A DNA stretch of 64,000 nt from Paludisphaera mucosa (lineage in GTDB: Bacteria; Planctomycetota; Planctomycetia; Isosphaerales; Isosphaeraceae). Made by a program: the position numbers and the translations under genes. Below, piece after piece: positions 43,052 to 54,105 of the stretch (position 1 is its first letter; each line of letters opens with the position of its first letter). The stretch is taken from contig NZ_JARRAG010000002.1 of assembly GCF_029589435.1 (NCBI RefSeq), positions 4,402,001 to 4,466,000 on the forward strand. The letters are read 5' to 3'. The notes below the pieces were generated by a model. That model searched no databases and had not been told where the DNA came from. It worked only from the letters and a program-made list of their open reading frames with translations.

Positions 43052-44101
43052 ATGCGACGGCATGTCTCCCGAGGATTCACGCTGATCGAGCTGCTCGTGG
43101 TCATTGCGATCATCGCCGTGCTGATCGCGCTCTTGCTGCCGGCCGTGCAGTCGGCGCGCGAGGCGGCGCGGCGGGCGCAGTGCATCAACAACCTGAAGCA
43201 GATCGGGCTGGGGCTGCACAACTATCACAGCGCCCTCAACTCGTTCCCCATGACGGCGACGATCGCCTACCAGGAGATCGGCTCCGCCCAGACGGCCGAC
43301 TGGGGCACCTGGGGGGCCAATGCCATGCTCCTCCCCTACCTGGAGCAGCGGCCTCTCTACGACGCGGCCAACTTCTGCTGGACGACCTGGCAGGGGACCG
43401 GCGCAGTGCACAATTCGACCGTCTTCCTCTCGAAGGTGGCCGCGTTCATGTGCCCCTCCGACGGCCTGACCGGGGTCGAGAACACCAACAATTACTTCGG
43501 CTCCGTGGGCACGACCGCGGGGTTCTACCCGAACCAGCAGTCGACGGGGATCTTCGCCAGCAAGGCGAACTACGGCATCCAGCACGTCACCGACGGCTCG
43601 TCGAACACCATCGCCTACTCCGAGGCCCTCGTCTCCGGCCCCATCTACAGCCCGAGGCAGGCGAAGTGGCGCGACGGCCCCTCCAACACCGGCGGGGCCG
43701 GCGTCGCCTACTCGCTGCTCGACGCCCCCTCCACCCCCGCCAACATCGTCGCGCTGAAGGCGGATTGGCAGATCTGCAACGACTGGTTCCGGACCCAGCG
43801 GAGCATGGGCCAGCGTGGGTTCCGCTGGAACCTCGGCGCCCTCGGCGAGAGCATGTTCCAGACGCTGGTCCCGCCGAACTCGAACGACTACCCCTGGAAC
43901 TCGTGCCGGATGGACTGCGGGCCCGACTGCGGGGCGCTCCACAGCGGCTATTACAACGCCACCAGCAACCATCCCGGCGGCGTCAACGCCTGCATGGCCG
44001 ACGGCAGCGTGAAGTTCATCAAGAGCTCGGTCGCGATGCCCGTCTGGTGGGCGCTCGGCACCAAGGCCGGCGGCGAGGTCGTCGGCTCCGACTCCTACTG
44101 A
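43052..44101 (+). CDS. DUF1559 protein (planctomycete pilin-like)
   Basis: 349 residues, AGAGGAG upstream. The N-terminus is a type IV prepilin/pseudopilin signal: [20 protein letters not shown] (Gly followed by Phe-Thr-Leu-Ile-Glu, the prepilin peptidase site). The invariant [19 protein letters not shown] follows, and the C-terminus has [21 protein letters not shown], the DUF1559 H-x-G-G...DGS end. DUF1559 proteins are very abundant in planctomycetes and are thought to be surface or pseudopilus-like; the function is undetermined. The next gene starts 14 bases after the stop and is likely in the same operon. Confidence 0.95.
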   Translation: MRRHVSRGFTLIELLVVIAIIAVLIALLLPAVQSAREAARRAQCINNLKQIGLGLHNYHSALNSFPMTATIAYQEIGSAQTADWGTWGANAMLLPYLEQRPLYDAANFCWTTWQGTGAVHNSTVFLSKVAAFMCPSDGLTGVENTNNYFGSVGTTAGFYPNQQSTGIFASKANYGIQHVTDGSSNTIAYSEALVSGPIYSPRQAKWRDGPSNTGGAGVAYSLLDAPSTPANIVALKADWQICNDWFRTQRSMGQRGFRWNLGALGESMFQTLVPPNSNDYPWNSCRMDCGPDCGALHSGYYNATSNHPGGVNACMADGSVKFIKSSVAMPVWWALGTKAGGEVVGSDSY

Positions 44102-44115
44102 GGCGCGAGGCCACC

Positions 44116-44943
44116 ATGTCGACCCTCGACGCCGACCTGATCCCGGAAGCCCCGCCGCCCGCGGGGGCGGACGCCGTCGTCGCGGGGGCCCGGCCCGCGA
44201 CGGCCCGGCTGCTGGGGGCCGCCCTGGCCGCCGGCCTGCTGGCGGCGTTCGCCTCGGGGCCGGCGGGGGAGGCGGTCTACGGGCGTTACGCCCCGCGGCT
44301 GTCCGCCACGGCGGGCATCCCCACCCCCGGCGAGGCGGCGGCCGCCACGGCCCGCTACCGCGCGGGCGTCGTCGCCGAATCGTCGCTGGCCTTCGGCCTG
44401 CTGGGCGGCTTCCTGGGCCTGGCCCTGGGCGCCGCCGGCGGGCTCGCCGGCCGCTCGCCTCGATCCGCCGGGGCCGCGGCGCTCCTGGGCGGCTTCCTGG
44501 GCGCCGCGGTCGCGGTCGCGGCCGTCCAGATGGCGGTCCCGCTGGGGCTCCGGCTCCAGCCCCCGGACGGCGACGACCTCGTCGCCGCGGTCCTGCTCCA
44601 GGGCGCGATCGCCGGCCTGGCCGGGGCCGCGGCCGGCTCGGCGTTCGGCCTGGGCTTCGACCGTCGGTCGCTCCCCCGCGCCCTCGTCGGCGGCCTGGTC
44701 GGCGCCGTCGCGGGCGTCGTCGCCTACCAGTTGCTCGGCGCCCTGGCGTTCCCGCTCGCCGAGACCAGCAAGCCCGTCGCCGCGTCCGCCCCCGCCCGCC
44801 TCTCCGCCCACCTGCTCGTCGCCGCCTTCACCTCGGCCGGCGCGGCCCTCGGCGTCGCCGCCCGCCCCGTCGAGGGCCGATCCCTCGCCACGCCCCGCCC
44901 GCCCCGGCGCGAACCCTCCGCGCCGGGGCGGGGGAACAAGTGA
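44116..44943 (+). CDS. Ala/Gly-rich membrane protein, unknown
   Basis: 275 residues, ATG at 44116, only 14 bases after the DUF1559 stop. About six hydrophobic Ala/Gly-rich helices: [59 protein letters not shown] and AGLAGAAAGSAFGLGFDRR. Pro-rich at both ends. No family was recognised. Its strict linkage to the DUF1559 gene suggests a shared envelope role. Confidence 0.75.
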   Translation: MSTLDADLIPEAPPPAGADAVVAGARPATARLLGAALAAGLLAAFASGPAGEAVYGRYAPRLSATAGIPTPGEAAAATARYRAGVVAESSLAFGLLGGFLGLALGAAGGLAGRSPRSAGAAALLGGFLGAAVAVAAVQMAVPLGLRLQPPDGDDLVAAVLLQGAIAGLAGAAAGSAFGLGFDRRSLPRALVGGLVGAVAGVVAYQLLGALAFPLAETSKPVAASAPARLSAHLLVAAFTSAGAALGVAARPVEGRSLATPRPPRREPSAPGRGNK

Positions 44944-45620
44944 GACCCGGGGGCGTGCGGCCTGAGGACACCGCACGTCCTCGCGTCTTTTCGAAGCCGC
45001 CCCAGCCGTCGCGGGTCGCGCCCTTCGCCGTGGGTCCCGATTGGTCGGGCCCGGGCGAATCGTCCTTCTCCCCTCGTGGGAGAAGGTGGCCGAAGGCCGG
45101 ATGAGGGGCTCATCATCCGACCCCGCCCTCTCGCATTCCACGATGCCGCGCCGGCCTCGAAATCCGAGTCCCTTATGGGATCCCCCTCGTCCGACGGGGG
45201 CGATCGCATTCACAAGCCCGAAGCGACCTCGAAGTCCGGAAGGCCCATCGGGGTCCCCCTCATCCCGCCCGTCGGGCCACTTTCTCCAACGAGGGGGGAA
45301 GGACGAGCGAGCGGTCTCGCGAGGGGCTTCTTGACGGAGCAACCCTCCGCCGGCGTCGCGACCTCGCGTCCGATCTCCGCATGCTCCGCGGGGAATTGGT
45401 CCCCCCAAATGCGAATCGGGACCATCCTATCCCGTGGAGGCCTGCGCGCGGAGGGGCGAGACGCGACGACGAGGTCGATGGCGAAACCGAAAAATTCAAC
45501 GCCGAAAACGAGGATCGAAGCCGATTTTCAGAAACTCAAGCATCGACACAACAACGACTTGCGTCGAAATCGACGCCGAACTCGATCCCGAAGGAAGCCA
45601 ATTCGGAGCCGATCTCCGGC
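44944..45620. other. Intergenic region with REP-like repeat cluster
   Basis: About 680 bases with no gene. 45061-45305 holds REP-like inverted and direct repeats. The rest (45360-45560) is moderately AT-rich and shows no coding character. Confidence 0.6.
45061..45305. repeat. REP-like palindromic repeat cluster
   Basis: 45061-45109 is an approximate reverse complement (about 80%) of 45255-45305, and each arm contains an internal palindrome (CCTTCTCCCC...GGGAGAAGG). Between and overlapping them, 45155-45200 and 45227-45275 are diverged direct copies of another unit. Sequences of the form GGAGAAGGTGGCCGAAGGCCGGATGAGGG are widespread extragenic palindromes in high-GC bacteria. They are possibly mobilised by a RAYT (REP-associated tyrosine transposase), none of which is in the window. 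Confidence 0.7.
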
Positions 45621-46727
<1,107 letters not shown>

Positions 46728-46861
46728 GGCCTTCTCCTCGCTCCCCGGCCTCGCCGCGGCCTCGCGCCGCGGCGAGAGCCACGCCCCCCGATGGTACGAA
46801 AGGTCGGCCCCCGGCGACAATCTCGCGCGATCCAGCCCCGTCCCCTGCGACGTCGCGGCGC

Positions 46862-47767
46862 TCACGGTTCCACCTCCTTGGCCCCTTCCAGGCGGACCCG
46901 GACGAGGTCCATCCCCACCAGCAGCACGAACGACGCGGCGGCCAGCACGAGGCTCGCGGCGTAGGCGCCCTCGGCGTGGAAGCTGTCGATCCCCTCGGCG
47001 ATGTAGAGCGTCGCCGTCTGGGTGTGGCCGATGACGTTGCCCGAGACCACCAGCACGGCCCCGAACTCGCCCAGGCAGCGGGCGACCGTCAGGGTCACGC
47101 CGTAGGCCACGCCCCAGCGGATCGACGGCAGGGTCACGCTCCAGAAGGTCCGCCAGCGGCCCGCCCCCAGCGTGTGCGCGGCCTGCTCGTACTCGTCGCC
47201 CAGCTCGCGCAGGATCGGCACCAGCTCGCGGACCACGAACGGGACCGTCACGAACATCGTCGCCAGGATCATCCCCGGGAGGGCGTAGATGACCGGGAAC
47301 CCCCGCGACTCCAGCCAGCCGCCGACCGCGGTGTCGGGGCCGTACAGGACGATCAGCATCAGCCCGGCCACGATCGGCGAGACGGCGAACGGCATGTCGA
47401 CCATGCCGTCGACCAGGGCCCGGCCGAAGAACCGCTGGCGGACCAGGACGAGCGCCATGGCGATGCCGAAGATCGTGTTGACGACCGTGGCGACCAGGGT
47501 GATCCCCAGCGACATCGCGAAGGCCCGCCGCACGGCCGGCTCGCCCAGGGCCGCGACCAGGGGCTTCCAGCCGCCCGCGAGCGCCTGCCTCACCAGGGCC
47601 CCGCCGGGGATCAGGATCAGGGCCGCGAACCAGAGCAGGACCGCCCCGATCAGCAGCCGACGCCCCCACGACGAGGCCGTCTCGCGGCCTTGGGCGGGCA
47701 GGTCGGCCGCCCGGGGCATGGAGGTCCGTTCGAGGTCCGGCGCCGCGTCGGGGTCAGGCCGCGTCAT
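46862..47767 (-). CDS. cysW: Sulfate ABC transporter permease, CysW subunit
   Basis: 301 residues; the start overlaps the end of cysT by 14 bases. Six transmembrane helices ([36 protein letters not shown]). The EAA loop is [23 protein letters not shown]-like, which docks on Cys[10 protein letters not shown] and [12 protein letters not shown] are typical of CysW. Works with CysT as the inner-membrane sulfate/thiosulfate channel. Confidence 0.93.
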   Translation of the reverse strand: MTRPDPDAAPDLERTSMPRAADLPAQGRETASSWGRRLLIGAVLLWFAALILIPGGALVRQALAGGWKPLVAALGEPAVRRAFAMSLGITLVATVVNTIFGIAMALVLVRQRFFGRALVDGMVDMPFAVSPIVAGLMLIVLYGPDTAVGGWLESRGFPVIYALPGMILATMFVTVPFVVRELVPILRELGDEYEQAAHTLGAGRWRTFWSVTLPSIRWGVAYGVTLTVARCLGEFGAVLVVSGNVIGHTQTATLYIAEGIDSFHAEGAYAASLVLAAASFVLLVGMDLVRVRLEGAKEVEP

Positions 47768-48584
47768 GGATCTCCCCCCGGCGCTGGAGCGCGTTGAGGA
47801 TGATGAGGATCAGGAGCGACGAGCCCAGGAGCACCGCCGAGACGGCCAGCGCCCCGTGGCGGTTGCCGCTCTCGATCTCGCCGAAGACGTAGATCGGGGC
47901 CGTCTTGGTCAGCAGCGGCTGGTTGCCCGCGACCATCACGACGCTGCCGTACTCGCCGAGCGCCCGGCTGAACGAGAGCGCCGAGCCGGTCAGGATCGAG
48001 GGCCAGAGCGTGGGGAGCGTCACGCGGAGGAAGGTCGTCCAGGGCCCCGCGCCGAGGGTCGCGGCGGCCTCTTCCTCGGCCTTGTCCAGCCCCAGGAGCA
48101 CGGGCTGGACGCTGCGGATCACGAACGGGTAGGTCACGAAGAGGAGCGCCAGGATGATCCCCGGCTGGTCGTAGATGACCTTCCATCCGGCCTTCCCCAT
48201 GATCGCCCCGACGACGCTGTCGGGCCCGTAGAGCGCGACCAGCATGACCCCGGTGACGACGGTCGGAACGGCGAACGGCAGGTCGATCAGGGCGTTGACC
48301 AGGTTCCGGCCCGGGAACTCGTAGCGGACGAGCACCCAGGCCGTGGCCGTGCCGGTGACCGCCCCGACGAGGACCATGATGAAGGCCGTGACGAAGGTCA
48401 GCTTGAGGGCGTGCCAGGCGTAGGGCTCGGCGACGGCCGCCCAGAAGGCGCGGGGGCCGGGCTGGACCGCCTGCCAGGTCATCGCCAGCATCGGCAGGAC
48501 GACCATGACCCCCAGGTAGGCGAGGCTCCCGCCCCGGAGGATCAGGCCCGGGTGCGGCCGACGTCGGGCGATGCTGGCGGCCAT
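47754..48584 (-). CDS. cysT: Sulfate ABC transporter permease, CysT subunit
   Basis: 276 residues; GGGGGAAG lies before the ATG. Six transmembrane helices (SLAYLGVMVVLPMLAMTW, LIDLPFAVPTVVTGVMLVAL). The EAA loop is EEEAAATLGAGPWTTFLRV, and SRALGEYGSVVMVAGN is the CysT/CysU hallmark. Starts 3 bases after cysP. Forms the heterodimeric permease with CysW. Confidence 0.94.
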   Translation of the reverse strand: MAASIARRRPHPGLILRGGSLAYLGVMVVLPMLAMTWQAVQPGPRAFWAAVAEPYAWHALKLTFVTAFIMVLVGAVTGTATAWVLVRYEFPGRNLVNALIDLPFAVPTVVTGVMLVALYGPDSVVGAIMGKAGWKVIYDQPGIILALLFVTYPFVIRSVQPVLLGLDKAEEEAAATLGAGPWTTFLRVTLPTLWPSILTGSALSFSRALGEYGSVVMVAGNQPLLTKTAPIYVFGEIESGNRHGALAVSAVLLGSSLLILIILNALQRRGEIHDAA

Positions 48585-48587
48585 GCC

Positions 48588-49640
48588 TCACTTCCCCCGA
48601 TTCTGCACGGCCTGGGCGGCGATGGTCGACCAGAGGCCGTTCGTGGAATACAGCTCTTCTTCGAGCTTCGCCCAGCCGCCGAGGTCGTCGGTCGTGAACA
48701 CGTGGGCGGGCTCGGGACGGCCGGCGACGGCGTCCTTGGCCTCGGGGTTCACGGGCCGGAAGCCGTACGCGGCGAAGATCTTCTGGCCCTCGGCCGAGAG
48801 CAGGAACTCGAGAAACGCCTTGGCCAGGGCCTCGTTGCCGTGCTTGGCGACCGACGGCCCGACGAGGGCCACGGGGCTCTCGATCAGGAGCGTCGAGGGG
48901 GGGACGACGTAGGGGATCGCCTCGCCCTCCTTGGCCCGCAGCAGCAGCTCGTTCTCATAGGTGACCACGGCGTCGGCGTTCTGCGACTTGACGAAGTTGG
49001 CCATGCTCTGGCGGCCCGACTGGTCCATGTTGACGACGTTGGCCTGCACCTTCGCCAGCCGGTCGCGGACGGCGGCGAGGTCGGGGTTGGCCGGGTCCTT
49101 GGCGCGGGCCTCGAGCAGGGCGGCCCCGTAGATGGCGTTGATGTTCCAGCGGGCGCCGCCCGAGGTCTTGGGGTCGGGATAGAGCACGCCCAAGCCGGGC
49201 TTGGCCAGGTCGGCCCAGTCGTGGATCGACTTGGGGTTCCCCTCGCGGTGGCCGACGACGACGAGGCTGTTGCTGAGGATCCCCTTGTACGGCCCCTCTC
49301 TCCAGCCGGGGGCGACCTTGCCGGCCTTGACGAGCAGCTCCATGTCGCCCGAGTGCGAGAGCGCCGCGACGTCGGCGTCGAAGCCGGAGGCGATCGAGCG
49401 GGCCTGCGCGCCCGAGGCGTTGTACGACTCCTCGAACTCGGGCTCGCGCCCGGTCTGGGCCTTCCATTTGGCGGCGAAGGCGGGGATGAGGCCCTCGTGG
49501 AAGACCTCCTTGACGACCGAGTAGGCGCCGATCTTCAGCGCGTCGGCCTTCGGGACGGGCTCGCCGCCGCAGCCGGCCAGGGCGAAGAGGGCCAGGGCCG
49601 GGAGGCCGAGCCGGGCGGGGCGGGGGGTGCGAAACTCCAT
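48588..49640 (-). CDS. cysP: Sulfate-binding protein of the CysPTWA importer (lipoprotein)
   Basis: 350 residues with a lipoprotein signal LGLPALALFALAGC (lipobox LAGC), so it is tethered to the membrane rather than free. The bilobed solute-binding fold shows FEESYNASGAQARSIASGFDADVAAL, whose SYNASG loop binds the sulfate oxyanion. NPKSIHDWADLAKPGLGVLYPDPKTSGGARWN and VTYENEL also match the sulfate/thiosulfate family. First gene of the operon. Only ~41 bases separate it from the preceding terminator hairpin, so its promoter must be compact or lie inside the upstream gene. Confidence 0.92.
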   Translation of the reverse strand: MEFRTPRPARLGLPALALFALAGCGGEPVPKADALKIGAYSVVKEVFHEGLIPAFAAKWKAQTGREPEFEESYNASGAQARSIASGFDADVAALSHSGDMELLVKAGKVAPGWREGPYKGILSNSLVVVGHREGNPKSIHDWADLAKPGLGVLYPDPKTSGGARWNINAIYGAALLEARAKDPANPDLAAVRDRLAKVQANVVNMDQSGRQSMANFVKSQNADAVVTYENELLLRAKEGEAIPYVVPPSTLLIESPVALVGPSVAKHGNEALAKAFLEFLLSAEGQKIFAAYGFRPVNPEAKDAVAGRPEPAHVFTTDDLGGWAKLEEELYSTNGLWSTIAAQAVQNRGK

Positions 49641-49680
49641 GGGATCCCTCGGAATCGGGCGGGGCGGGAAGGCGGAGGAG

Positions 49681-49716
49681 CCGGCCCCGGCGCGTCGGGG
49701 TGACGCGGGGGGCCGG
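49681..49716 (-). terminator. Hairpin between DUF1559 gene and cysP
   Basis: An 8-bp outer stem (49681-49688 with 49709-49716) plus a 6-bp inner stem (49691-49696 with 49702-49707). It follows the leftward DUF1559 gene and likely separates it from cysPTWA. Confidence 0.55.
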
Positions 49717-49761
49717 CCGATTCGATCCGGATGGTCGGGCGTCGTCGCCTCGCCGTCCAGG

Positions 49762-50769
49762 TCAATACTGGTCGGCGGAGACGATTTCGCCGCCGGCGCG
49801 GGTCACCAGGGCGGCGATCGTCTGCAGCGAGACGCTGTCCTTGATGTACCGCACCGAGCCGTCGCCGAGCAGGACGTTGATCCCGCCGGTGTGGAACGAG
49901 AAGAGGCCGCCGGTCCCCTCGCTGACGTAGTACGGGTGGGGGAACGGCTGGCCGAAGACGTCCTCGCCGTTGGCGGCGTTGATGACCACCGGGCCGGGGA
50001 AGACCGAGCCGTCGGCCGTCGAGCCGTTGAGGCTGACGTCGCTGGCGGGACGGGCCCAGCCGCCGGCGTTGACGCGGTGGTCGGGGACCGAGCCGAAGAC
50101 CTTGCCGCCCCGGCGATAGGCGAACGGCCGGCCGGCCGACTCGACGAAGACGATCGTGTTCGAGAGCCCGTCGGTGGCGTCGGCCAGGCGGGTCTTCTTG
50201 TTCTTGACGATCAGCGACTCGGGCGGGGTGGCGCCGGCCGGGAAGACGTTGTACGGGGGGCCGCCCAGGCGGGCGTCGATGCCGACGATCGGCGAGTAGT
50301 CGGTGATGGCGGCGACCGTGGCGGACCAGGTCGGCGAGTAGGGCTGCACCTCGGGGATGCCGTCCAGCCGGCTCGCGTCGGCCGGGCTCGACGGGCAGAC
50401 CAGCGTGTTGATCCGCGTCTTGACGGCCGTCGCGTTGGACGGGTCGCCCCAGGTGATGCCGATGTTCAGGGCGTTGAAGATCTGGGTCTGCTCCATGTAG
50501 TTGAGCATGGTCAGGATCGCCGCCACCCGCGGCGCGGTCGTCAGGCCCGACGGACGCAGGCTGTAGGGGACGTTGTTGTTGACGTCGTGGAAGTTGTGGA
50601 ACGCGATGCCGATCTGCTTGAGGTTGTTGACGCACTGGGCGCGGCGGGCGGCCTCGCGGGCGGCCTGGACGGCCGGCAGCAGGAGCGAGATCAACACGGC
50701 GATGATGGCGATGACGACCAGCAATTCGATCAGCGTGAAGCCCGCCCGAACGCGACGGAAACGAATCAT
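49762..50769 (-). CDS. DUF1559 protein (planctomycete pilin-like)
   Basis: 335 residues. Prepilin-like start: [20 protein letters not shown], followed by [18 protein letters not shown] and [18 protein letters not shown]. The C-terminus has [21 protein letters not shown], the family end. Cys pair and overall length fit. Paralogue of the genes at 43.1 and 54.3 kb. A small lipoprotein-like gene (50883-51431) lies upstream on the same strand, 113 bases away. Function unknown. Confidence 0.95.
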   Translation of the reverse strand: MIRFRRVRAGFTLIELLVVIAIIAVLISLLLPAVQAAREAARRAQCVNNLKQIGIAFHNFHDVNNNVPYSLRPSGLTTAPRVAAILTMLNYMEQTQIFNALNIGITWGDPSNATAVKTRINTLVCPSSPADASRLDGIPEVQPYSPTWSATVAAITDYSPIVGIDARLGGPPYNVFPAGATPPESLIVKNKKTRLADATDGLSNTIVFVESAGRPFAYRRGGKVFGSVPDHRVNAGGWARPASDVSLNGSTADGSVFPGPVVINAANGEDVFGQPFPHPYYVSEGTGGLFSFHTGGINVLLGDGSVRYIKDSVSLQTIAALVTRAGGEIVSADQY

Positions 50770-50882
50770 CTTCGACTCCTGGGATATCTTGGCTACGTAA
50801 GGAGACCGGGCCTCGACGACGCTCGCCGCAGGCCTGAATGCAGAGCGATATGTCGATTAGTCGACGGCCGCCGCCGCCGTAC

Positions 50883-51431
50883 TCACTTACGGGTGATCGC
50901 GAACGGCTCGAGGGCGTTGTCCGACTGGCGGACCGTGGTCTTGAGCGGCGTGGTTTCGGCCGTGGCGTAGGCCTTGGGGATGACGTTGGGGCCGGCGACC
51001 AGGTCGGCGCCCTGCTTGACCGGCTTCAGCCACTGGACGGTGACGGCGTACTCGCCGGCCGGGGCGCCGTCGCCCTCGGTCGCGCTGGTGAGCGCGAACG
51101 TGCCGTCGGCCTGGACCGTCGCCCGGGGCGTGAAAGCCTGCTGGCCGGGCTTCGGGGCCGTCTTGGGGTTGAACACGACGAACGCGCCGGCGGCCGGCTC
51201 GCCCTCGAACGTGACCTTGCCCTTCACCGGGTAGACCGGCACGTCCGGGCCCGCGAGCCCGGCGTCGCTACACCCCCAGAGGCCCGTCGCGGCCGCCAGC
51301 ATCGCGGCCCGACCCAAGGCTCCCGCGACGTCGGCCGGATTCCACCGGTCCCGCCCCGCGCCGGCACGTCGCCGCCTCGCACCCGACCTCGCTCTCGCCG
51401 TGTCCATCGTCCGTGTCGTCCTGAATGCCAT
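50883..51431 (-). CDS. Carboxypeptidase-regulatory-like lipoprotein near DUF1559 gene
   Basis: 182 residues. Unusually long basic N-terminus (start may be the ATG at 51407) before LGRAAMLAAATGLWGC, a lipobox-like cleavage site. The mature part VYPVKGKVTFEGEPAAGAFVVFNP and TPRATVQADGTFALTSA and GEYAVTVQWLKPV form the beta-sandwich typical of carboxypeptidase-regulatory or transthyretin-like domains. Such small lipoproteins commonly accompany DUF1559 genes in planctomycetes. The role is unknown. Confidence 0.8.
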   Translation of the reverse strand: MAFRTTRTMDTARARSGARRRRAGAGRDRWNPADVAGALGRAAMLAAATGLWGCSDAGLAGPDVPVYPVKGKVTFEGEPAAGAFVVFNPKTAPKPGQQAFTPRATVQADGTFALTSATEGDGAPAGEYAVTVQWLKPVKQGADLVAGPNVIPKAYATAETTPLKTTVRQSDNALEPFAITRK

Positions 51432-51776
51432 CGAAACGCCCGCCTCGCTTCCCCACCCGGGTCCCGTCCTCGTCGACCCGGACCACCGCGGCGTTGCGGC
51501 CGCTTATACTTCCAGAATCGGTCCGTTGTCGAGCCCAGGACCAAACTTTCTCGGTAGGGAAGATCGAGAACCTGCATGCCTTTGAGCAACCGGAGTGCCA
51601 AGGACCCCGACCGGGGCCGAATCCCTGTAAACCTGACTATCCAAGGTGGAAAACTAATCTTAACGGCGAAGAATTCCTGGCTTGCATACTCCGGCAAACG
51701 ACCTTGCTGGGAAATATCACGGTCTCGCCCTTGCTATTTCCTGGAAACCCATGACATTTCCTGGTTGACTAGGGGA
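51432..51776. other. Intergenic divergent promoter region
   Basis: 345 bases between the lipoprotein and the sigma-54 activator. 51590-51776 is AT-rich with ATTTCCTGG repeated at ~51736 and ~51756. No sigma-54-type promoter with correct GG/GC spacing was found by eye. Confidence 0.45.
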
Positions 51777-53387
51777 ATGAACGACATTGGCCCTCTCTTA
51801 TTGACCATCTGGCGGGTCGTCTCGCGGCACCGGACGCTGACGGAATCTCTGGAGGAGACGGTGCCGCTGCTGGCGGATCACCTCTCCCTGGAAGTCGCCG
51901 CGATCCGGTCGGTGGATCGGGCCGGGGGATGCCTGGAGACGGTGGCGTTCAAGCGAATCGGCGAGAGCGACGGCCGGGCCGACGCCAGGACGCCGGTCGC
52001 GGCCGAAATCCTGGCGAGGCTTGGGCATTGGTGCGAGCGGGACGAGATTCTGGTCGAGGACCTTCGCGCGTTCTCCGCCCGATTCCCGGGGCTGGCCCCG
52101 GTCGGGCTAGAGGGGGCGATCCTGGCGGCCCCCCTGAACCCGGAGGAGGGGGCCCCGGCGATCTTGCTGCTGGCACCGCGCCCGCCGCACCGCTTCGCCC
52201 CCGAGCACGTCGAGCTGGTGCGGGCCCTGGTCGATCCCCTGACGGTCGCGGTGGAGAACGACCACCGACTCCGCGAGCTGGTCAAGCTGAGGGAAGCGGC
52301 CGAGGCCGAGAACCGCACCTTGCGCTCGAAGCTCGATCGCGAGGACGTCGCCGATTCGATCATCGGGGCAGGCACCGGCCTGCGCGAGGTCATGGAGCAG
52401 ATCGAGCTGGTCTCGACGTCCGACGCCCCGGTCCTCATCCTGGGCGAGACCGGCTCGGGCAAGGAGGTCGTCGCGCGGGCGATCCACACCCGCTCGCGAC
52501 GGGCCTCCGGCCCATTCCTCCGCGTGAACTGCGGCGCGATCCCGTCAGAGCTGGTCGACTCCGAGCTGTTCGGGCACGAGAAGGGGTCGTTCACCGGGGC
52601 GGTCGGTGAGCGCAAGGGCTGGTTCGAGCGGGCCGACGGCGGCACGCTCTTCCTCGACGAGTGCGGCGAACTCCCCCCGGCCGCGCAGGTGCGGTTGCTC
52701 CGAATCCTGCAAGACGGCTGCTTCGAACGGGTCGGCGGCGAGAAGCCCCGGCGGGTGGACGTGCGGATCGTGGCCGCGACCCACCGCGACCTCCACGCGA
52801 TGGTCCACGACGGTCGCTTCCGCCAGGACCTCTGGTATCGCCTGGCCGTCTTCCCGGTCCACCTCCCCCCCTTGCGCGATCGGTTGGCCGACGTGCCGGC
52901 CATGGCCGCTCACTTCGCCCATCGCGCGGCGAAGCGGCTGGGCTTCCACCACCTCTCGCCCACGGCCGACGACATCGGCCTGCTCGTCCAGTACCCCTGG
53001 CCGGGCAACGTCCGCGAGCTGGCGGCGGTCATCGAACGCGCCGCCATCCTGGGCAACGGGGCGGGACTGGACGTCGTCCGGGCACTCGGCGTCCCGGCCG
53101 GCTTGCGACCGCAGACGGCCTCCCCGACGAGGGCCGCTTCGTCCGCCGCCCTGGATCCGTTGCCCACCCTCGATCAGGCCGCCGCCCGCCACATCGAGCA
53201 GGCCCTCATCCGCACCGGCGGGCGAATCGAAGGCTCCCGCGGCGCCGCCGCCATCCTCGACGTCAACCCGCACACCCTCCGGTCCCGCATGCGCAAGCTC
53301 GGTGTCGATTGGGAGCGCTACCGACAGGATGCGATGCCGCAGCCGTTCGTCGCGGCCAGGGTTTCCGCATCCCCGACCCAGCCCTGA
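51777..53387 (+). CDS. Sigma-54-dependent transcriptional activator (GAF + AAA+ + Fis HTH)
   Basis: 536 residues from the ATG at 51777; the RBS is poorly placed, so the start may be further upstream. Residues ~1-165 form a GAF-like sensory domain, followed by a coiled linker (VKLREAAEAENRTLRSKL). The AAA+ domain has Walker A GETGSGKE and HEKGSFTGAVGERKGWFE, a variant GSFTGA of the GAFTGA loop that contacts sigma-54. Walker B follows as GGTLFLDECGELPPAAQ. PWPGNVRELAAVIERA and a C-terminal Fis-type HTH (GAAAILDVNPHTLRSRMRKLG) complete the FhlA/NifA layout. It activates sigma-54 promoters in response to an unknown signal. Targets could include the DUF1559 unit downstream. Confidence 0.92.
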   Translation: MNDIGPLLLTIWRVVSRHRTLTESLEETVPLLADHLSLEVAAIRSVDRAGGCLETVAFKRIGESDGRADARTPVAAEILARLGHWCERDEILVEDLRAFSARFPGLAPVGLEGAILAAPLNPEEGAPAILLLAPRPPHRFAPEHVELVRALVDPLTVAVENDHRLRELVKLREAAEAENRTLRSKLDREDVADSIIGAGTGLREVMEQIELVSTSDAPVLILGETGSGKEVVARAIHTRSRRASGPFLRVNCGAIPSELVDSELFGHEKGSFTGAVGERKGWFERADGGTLFLDECGELPPAAQVRLLRILQDGCFERVGGEKPRRVDVRIVAATHRDLHAMVHDGRFRQDLWYRLAVFPVHLPPLRDRLADVPAMAAHFAHRAAKRLGFHHLSPTADDIGLLVQYPWPGNVRELAAVIERAAILGNGAGLDVVRALGVPAGLRPQTASPTRAASSAALDPLPTLDQAAARHIEQALIRTGGRIEGSRGAAAILDVNPHTLRSRMRKLGVDWERYRQDAMPQPFVAARVSASPTQP

Positions 53388-53886
53388 CCCGCACGGCGGG
53401 CAAACGGGCGGCCGGGCGACATCCGGCCCGCGGAACATCCACGCGTCGCGAATTCTTGCGAGAGGCGTCGATTTCCGACGCTGTCGACGCAGGCCGCGAC
53501 CCCTAAGAATTTCGTTCACGAGCACTTGCCTGGGTTCCATCGACTCCTATACTCATAAGTAGTGCGAGATTTGAATCGACCCTGATGAGGGCCCGCGGCC
53601 CGTTCGACAGCGAGCGGGCGGGTGGGTGGCGTGACGCGCCTTCATCGAGGCTCCTCGGCTCAGCCCGCGTCGCGGTGCGAGCGGAGGCCTCGGCGTGCCG
53701 GTGGTCTTCTCCGATCCGATCAGGGACGGGGAGACGACCGGACGTCCGGCGTGTTCCCAACGTCGTCGCCGCGGAGCATTCCGGTCCGAGACCGGCTCGG
53801 CCCCCTCGTCGGGTCATCGATCCTCTCGTCGTTCGTCGCGCCGGGTCGGAGCGACCCGCAGGAATACCGAGAAAGGTCCGTCGATC
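53388..53886. other. Intergenic region upstream of lipoprotein/DUF1559 unit
   Basis: About 500 bases. 53510-53580 is AT-rich and could be a promoter. Arg-rich open frames are not host-like. No repeat was recognised. Confidence 0.4.
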
Positions 53887-54105
53887 ATGCGAAAACGAGG
53901 ATATCTGGGCTGGGCGACGGCGGCCGTCGCCTGGGTGGTCGCCGCCTGCGCCTTGACGGCCGCGCCGGGGTGCGGCGATTCGGGGGCCGTCGCCCAGGCC
54001 CAGTTCGACACGCCGCCGCGCGAATCCCTGAGGGATTCGCTCAAGTATTCGCAGGCCCTGCATCAGAAGCAGAAGCCGTCGAAGCGGTCGACCGCCCGGC
54101 GGTGA
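53887..54105 (+). CDS. Small lipoprotein linked to DUF1559 gene
   Basis: 72 residues, GAAAGG ~10 bases upstream. Opens [20 protein letters not shown] and continues ALTAAPGC, a probable lipobox at residue ~29; an earlier Cys at 21 is an alternative. The tail is Gln/Lys-rich ([12 protein letters not shown]). Third member of the small lipoprotein plus DUF1559 pattern; it lies 176 bases before the next DUF1559 gene. Function unknown. Confidence 0.68.
   Translation: MRKRGYLGWATAAVAWVVAACALTAAPGCGDSGAVAQAQFDTPPRESLRDSLKYSQALHQKQKPSKRSTARR

Noticed and set aside
46728-46865. Earlier GTG start of cysA overlapping the cysW stop
   Set aside because: It has a good RBS and GTGA overlap, so it remains possible, but it would add an unstructured 46-residue N-terminus; the GTG at 46727 gives the canonical length.
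51596-51776. Sigma-54 promoter before the sigma-54 activator
   Set aside because: CTGGCTTGCA looks similar, but the GG and GC elements are not 10 bases apart as sigma-54 requires.
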